Shown here in pieces: positions 61,091 to 64,000 of a stretch of 64,000 bases of DNA; the stretch's first letter is position 1; every line of letters begins with the position of its first letter. The DNA is taken from contig NZ_JALJWF010000001.1 in assembly GCF_024168645.1 (NCBI RefSeq), positions 3,599,501-3,663,500 on the forward strand, read 5' to 3'. The notes beneath the pieces are model-generated. The model saw nothing but the letters and a program-made list of their open reading frames with translations, made no database searches and had not been told where the DNA came from. This DNA comes from Pseudomonas sp. GGS8 (GTDB taxonomy: Bacteria > Pseudomonadota > Gammaproteobacteria > Pseudomonadales > Pseudomonadaceae). The position numbers and the translations under genes were made by a program.

Positions 61091-61830
61091 TGGATGTGCT
61101 CAGCCTTATCGGGATCATCATGGCGTTCGTCGCCATCATCGGCGGCAACTACCTTGAAGGCGGTCACCTCGGCGCGCTGGCCAACGGCCCGGCGGCGTTG
61201 ATCGTGCTCGGTGGCACCATCGGTGCCGCGCTGCTGCAATCGCCGATGAGTGCCTTTAAGCGCGCCATCCAGATTCTTGCCTGGATTCTGTTTCCGCCTC
61301 GTGTGGACCTGGCCGGCGGCATCGATCGCGTGGTGAACTGGAGCCTGACCGCCCGCAAGGAAGGTTTGCTCGGGCTGGAAGGAGTGGCCGACGCCGAACC
61401 CGACAGTTACTCGCGCAAAGGCCTGCAACTGCTGGTCGACGGTGCCGAGCCGGAAGCGATTCGCAGCATTCTGGAAGTGGATTTCTACACTCAGGAAAGC
61501 CGCGACATCGAAGCCGCCAAAGTCTTTGAAAGCATGGGCGGCTACGCGCCGACCATCGGTATCATCGGTGCGGTGATGGGCCTGATCCACGTCATGGGCA
61601 ACCTGGCCGACCCATCGCAACTGGGCAGCGGCATTGCCGTTGCCTTCGTCGCCACCATCTACGGCGTGGCCAGTGCCAACCTGGTGCTGCTGCCGATTGC
61701 CGCCAAGCTCAAGTCCATCGCGTTGCGGCAGTCACGCTATCGCGAAATGTTGCTGGAAGGGATCCTGTCGATCGCCGAAGGTGAAAACCCTCGCTCTATT
61801 GAGTTGAAGCTTCAGGGCTTCATGGATTGA
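61090..61830 (+). CDS. motC: Flagellar stator protein MotC
   Basis: 246 aa from ATG 61090, sharing one base with the cheB stop. MotA family, four membrane segments (DVLSLIGIIMAFVAIIGGNYLEGG; LIVLGGTIGAALLQSP; YAPTIGIIGAVMGLIHVMGNL; GIAVAFVATIYGVASANLVLLPIA) and a large cytoplasmic loop with conserved charged residues. MotCD is the second stator of Pseudomonas, important for swarming. motD follows after 15 bp. Confidence 0.95.
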   Translation: MDVLSLIGIIMAFVAIIGGNYLEGGHLGALANGPAALIVLGGTIGAALLQSPMSAFKRAIQILAWILFPPRVDLAGGIDRVVNWSLTARKEGLLGLEGVADAEPDSYSRKGLQLLVDGAEPEAIRSILEVDFYTQESRDIEAAKVFESMGGYAPTIGIIGAVMGLIHVMGNLADPSQLGSGIAVAFVATIYGVASANLVLLPIAAKLKSIALRQSRYREMLLEGILSIAEGENPRSIELKLQGFMD

Positions 61831-61845
61831 TGGGAGACATGGACC

Positions 61846-62736
61846 ATGGCACGTCGCAGGCAACCTGAAGAACATGTGAACCATGAACGTTGGCTCGTCT
61901 CCTACGCCGACTTCATCACCTTGCTGTTCGCGTTCTTCGTGGTGATGTACTCGATCTCGTCGATCAACGAAGGTAAGTACAAGATCATTTCCGAGGCGTT
62001 GATCGGGGTGTTTACCGACTCTGACCGCGCCCTCAAGCCGATCCCCATCGGCGAAGAGCGACCGCTGACCGTGACCCCGGCCAAGCCGCTGGTCAAGGAC
62101 AGCGAGCAGGTCGACGCCGGCATTGCCGGTGCCAGCGACCCGCTCAAAAGCATCGCCGATGACATCAGCGCGGCGTTCGGCGACTTGATCAGTTCCAACC
62201 AGATGACCGTGCGCGGCAACGAGTTGTGGGTCGAGATCGAACTCAACTCCAGCCTGTTGTTCGGCAGCGGCGACGCGATGCCCAGCGACATTGCGTTCAA
62301 CATCATCGACAAGGTCGCCGCGATCCTCCGGCCCTTCGACAACCCGATCCACGTCGAAGGCTTCACCGACGATCAACCGATCCGTACCGCGCAATACCCG
62401 ACTAACTGGGAACTGTCCTCGGCCCGTTCGGCAAGCATCGTGCGCATGCTGGCGATGCAGGGTGTGAACCCTGGTCGACTGGCGTCGGTGGGTTACGGCG
62501 AGTTCCAGCCGGTGGCCAACAACGCCACCGCCGAAGGCCGCGCACGCAACCGTCGCGTGGTGCTGGTGGTGTCACGCAATCTCGATGTACGCCGCAGCCT
62601 CACCGGCACCGGCACCGCCAATGCGAAACCGGATGCCGCGTTGAAGCGGGCTGGCACACAAACTGCACCGACCCCGGTCAAGTCGCCGGGACGAGAGAGC
62701 GCCGTCAATTCTCCGTCACCCGCATTAATACGTTGA
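61846..62736 (+). CDS. motD: Flagellar stator protein MotD
   Basis: 296 aa. MotB family: the ion-binding Asp D22 is in WLVSYADFITLLFAFFVVMYS, the single membrane segment. The periplasmic OmpA-like domain (about 125-245: IHVEGFTDDQPI ... NWELSSARSASIVRMLAMQGVNPGRLASVGYGE ... NRRVVLVV) binds peptidoglycan. The last 45 residues are a low-complexity tail. GGGAG precedes the ATG. Confidence 0.95.
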   Translation: MARRRQPEEHVNHERWLVSYADFITLLFAFFVVMYSISSINEGKYKIISEALIGVFTDSDRALKPIPIGEERPLTVTPAKPLVKDSEQVDAGIAGASDPLKSIADDISAAFGDLISSNQMTVRGNELWVEIELNSSLLFGSGDAMPSDIAFNIIDKVAAILRPFDNPIHVEGFTDDQPIRTAQYPTNWELSSARSASIVRMLAMQGVNPGRLASVGYGEFQPVANNATAEGRARNRRVVLVVSRNLDVRRSLTGTGTANAKPDAALKRAGTQTAPTPVKSPGRESAVNSPSPALIR

Positions 62737-62779
62737 GCTATTTCTCGGTCGACGTTTTCGACCGGGAGGAACAATCCGA

Positions 62780-63568
62780 ATGAGAGTCTGGGCAGTTGCC
62801 AATCAAAAGGGTGGTGTCGGTAAAACCACTTCCTCCATCGCTTTAGCCGGTTTGCTGGCTGAGGCGGGCAAGCGCGTGGTTATGGTCGATCTCGATCCCC
62901 ACGGCTCCATGACCAGTTACTTCGGTTACGACCCCGACAGCCTGGAACACAGCAGCTACGACCTGTTTCTGCACAAGGGCAGCGTGCCGCAAGGCTTGCC
63001 CGGTCAGTTGCTGATGCCCACCAGTGACGAACGCATTTCCCTGTTGCCATCGAGCACCGCGCTGGCCACCCTTGAGCGCCAGTCGCCGGGCCAGAGTGGT
63101 TTGGGCCTGGTAATCGCCAAGAGCCTGGCGCAATTGTGGCAGGACTTCGATTACGCCGTGATCGACAGCCCGCCGTTGCTCGGCGTGCTGATGGTCAATG
63201 CCTTGGCGGCCAGCCAGCAGTTGGTGATTCCGGTGCAGACCGAGCACCTGGCGGTCAAAGGCCTGGAACGCATGGTCAACACCTTGGCGATGATCAACCG
63301 CTCGCGCAAACAAGCGCTGCCGTTCAACATCGTGCCGACCCTGTTCGACCGCCGCACCCAGGCTTCTCTCGGGACCCTTCGCGTGTTGCGCGACAAGTAC
63401 CCGGAAGAAATCTGGCAAGGCTACATTCCGATCGACACCCGCTTGCGTGACGCGAGCCGGGCAGGGTTGACGCCTTCGCAATTCGACGGCAAGAGCCGTG
63501 GCGTTCTCGCTTACCGCGCACTGCTCAAGCATCTGCTCGCCCAGCAACTTGTTCCGCAGGTGGCTTGA
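62780..63568 (+). CDS. ParA-family ATPase ParC (polar localisation of chemotaxis proteins)
   Basis: 262 aa. Walker A with the ParA signature lysine (ANQKGGVGKTTSSIALAGLLAE) at about residues 7-28; Walker A' VVMVDLDPHGSMTSYFG; Walker B YAVIDSPPLLGVLMVNAL. Orphan ParA in a che operon, without ParB, corresponds to ParC of Vibrio and of Pseudomonas che clusters, which places chemosensory arrays at the pole together with ParP. A 7-bp hairpin (62746-62764) and GGAGGA precede the ATG. Confidence 0.93.
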   Translation: MRVWAVANQKGGVGKTTSSIALAGLLAEAGKRVVMVDLDPHGSMTSYFGYDPDSLEHSSYDLFLHKGSVPQGLPGQLLMPTSDERISLLPSSTALATLERQSPGQSGLGLVIAKSLAQLWQDFDYAVIDSPPLLGVLMVNALAASQQLVIPVQTEHLAVKGLERMVNTLAMINRSRKQALPFNIVPTLFDRRTQASLGTLRVLRDKYPEEIWQGYIPIDTRLRDASRAGLTPSQFDGKSRGVLAYRALLKHLLAQQLVPQVA

Positions 63569-63598
63569 GATGAGCCTGATTCCTACGATGGTATTCGC

Positions 63599-64000
63599 AT
63601 GACCCGGCCGGTGAAAGTCACCTCGCGTCCGCAACTGGCTCTTCAGTCCTATCTGGACGGCTTGCTGCAGGACGCAACCGAAGAGTTGCTGCCGGAAATC
63701 GAGGTGCTGCCCGAGGTTGTGGAGTCTGAAGCCGCTCTGGACGAGTTCCAGGCGGCGGTGCTCGAAGAGCAGGCTCGCGATGCGCAGACACCCGCAGTGG
63801 CCGCAGCCCCCATCGTCGCGCCAGTGGTGAAAGCACCGGTGGCCGTGATCGAAGCGCCGGCACCGATTCTGGCGCCCGTGTTGACGATTGCACCGTTGCT
63901 GCAAGCGTTGGTGCCGCCGGTGGTGGAAGTTCATCTGCCGCCGAGCAACACACCGCCTCCGGTGGAAACCGACGGTCGTCCGGCCTGGGCGGCCGAACCG
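63599..64000 (+). CDS. ParP / CheW-domain protein, N-terminal part (cut by window end)
   Basis: 134 codons are visible, open to the window end. The visible part starts MTRPVKVTSRPQLALQSYLDGLLQDA and continues as an acidic then Ala/Pro/Val-rich disordered segment, ending in RPAWAAEP. No CheW domain is reached. The position directly after parC and the N-terminal helix followed by a long linker fit ParP (CheW-like protein with extended N-terminus, known to bind both ParC and CheA). The identification depends on the unseen C-terminus. A 10-codon ORF (63570-63602) overlaps its start by ATGA. Confidence 0.8.
   Translation, partial: MTRPVKVTSRPQLALQSYLDGLLQDATEELLPEIEVLPEVVESEAALDEFQAAVLEEQARDAQTPAVAAAPIVAPVVKAPVAVIEAPAPILAPVLTIAPLLQALVPPVVEVHLPPSNTPPPVETDGRPAWAAEP

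Noticed and set aside
1..64000. CRISPR arrays, tRNA or rRNA genes, prophage or IS elements
   Set aside because: I looked for regularly spaced repeats, tRNA-like T-loop motifs and transposase or integrase motifs and found none that could be supported.

Overview
This window is a contiguous piece of chromosome from a Pseudomonas, most likely of the P. fluorescens group. The basis is the gene set and order (flgJKL, glycosylation island, fliC-flaG-fliDS, fleQ-fleSR, fliEFGHIJ, HptB module, fliK, fliLMNOPQR-flhB, flhA-flhF-fleN-fliA, cheYZAB-motCD-parC-parP), FleQ/FleN-type regulation, GC-rich codon use and two kinds of REP-like inverted repeat. Almost every gene is on the + strand. No rRNA, tRNA, CRISPR array, transposase or integrase was seen.

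Layout: 1-4015 holds the end of flgJ and the hook-filament junction genes flgK and flgL. 4111-25762 is a flagellin glycosylation island of about 21.6 kb lying between flgL and fliC. It contains (i) a very large multidomain glycosyltransferase, (ii) a CDP-sugar operon (rfbF, rfbG, a 3,5-epimerase-like gene, a C-methyltransferase, an SDR reductase, a second C-methyltransferase-like gene, a CmcI-family gene), (iii) a second large glycosyltransferase, (iv) a complete pseudaminic acid pathway (pseB, pseC, pseF, a pseG-acetyltransferase fusion, pseI), (v) a KAS III-like ketosynthase, and (vi) a Maf-type flagellin sialyl/pseudaminyl transferase with a small partner ORF. 25910-29653 is the late filament block: a sigma-28 promoter, a short flagellin (283 aa), flaG, fliD, fliS and a fliT-like gene. 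29826-34026 encodes the master regulator FleQ and the FleS/FleR two-component system. 34079-39921 is the fliEFGHIJ operon behind a near-consensus sigma-54 promoter. 40088-42479 is the HsbA/HsbR/HptB phosphorelay output module. 42585-49586 holds fliK and the switch/export genes fliLMNOPQR-flhB. A lone minus-strand beta-propeller gene (49835-50749) then interrupts the usual flhB-flhA junction. 51092-56242 holds flhA, flhF, fleN and fliA. 56398-64000 holds the main chemotaxis operon cheYZAB, the second stator pair motCD and the polar-localisation genes parC and parP (parP is cut by the window end).

The genes together build, regulate, decorate and steer a polar flagellum. Sigma-54 sites are visible before fleS, fliE, fliL and flhA, and a sigma-28 site before fliC. 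These fit the known Pseudomonas hierarchy: FleQ with sigma-54, then FleR with sigma-54, then FliA.

The least ordinary parts are the glycosylation island and the flhB-flhA interruption. The island predicts two different activated sugars: CMP-pseudaminic acid, possibly with a non-standard acyl group, and a CDP-linked branched, C-methylated 6-deoxyhexose. At the flhB-flhA junction, a diverged copy of the 5' end of flhA appears to remain on the far side of the inserted propeller gene.
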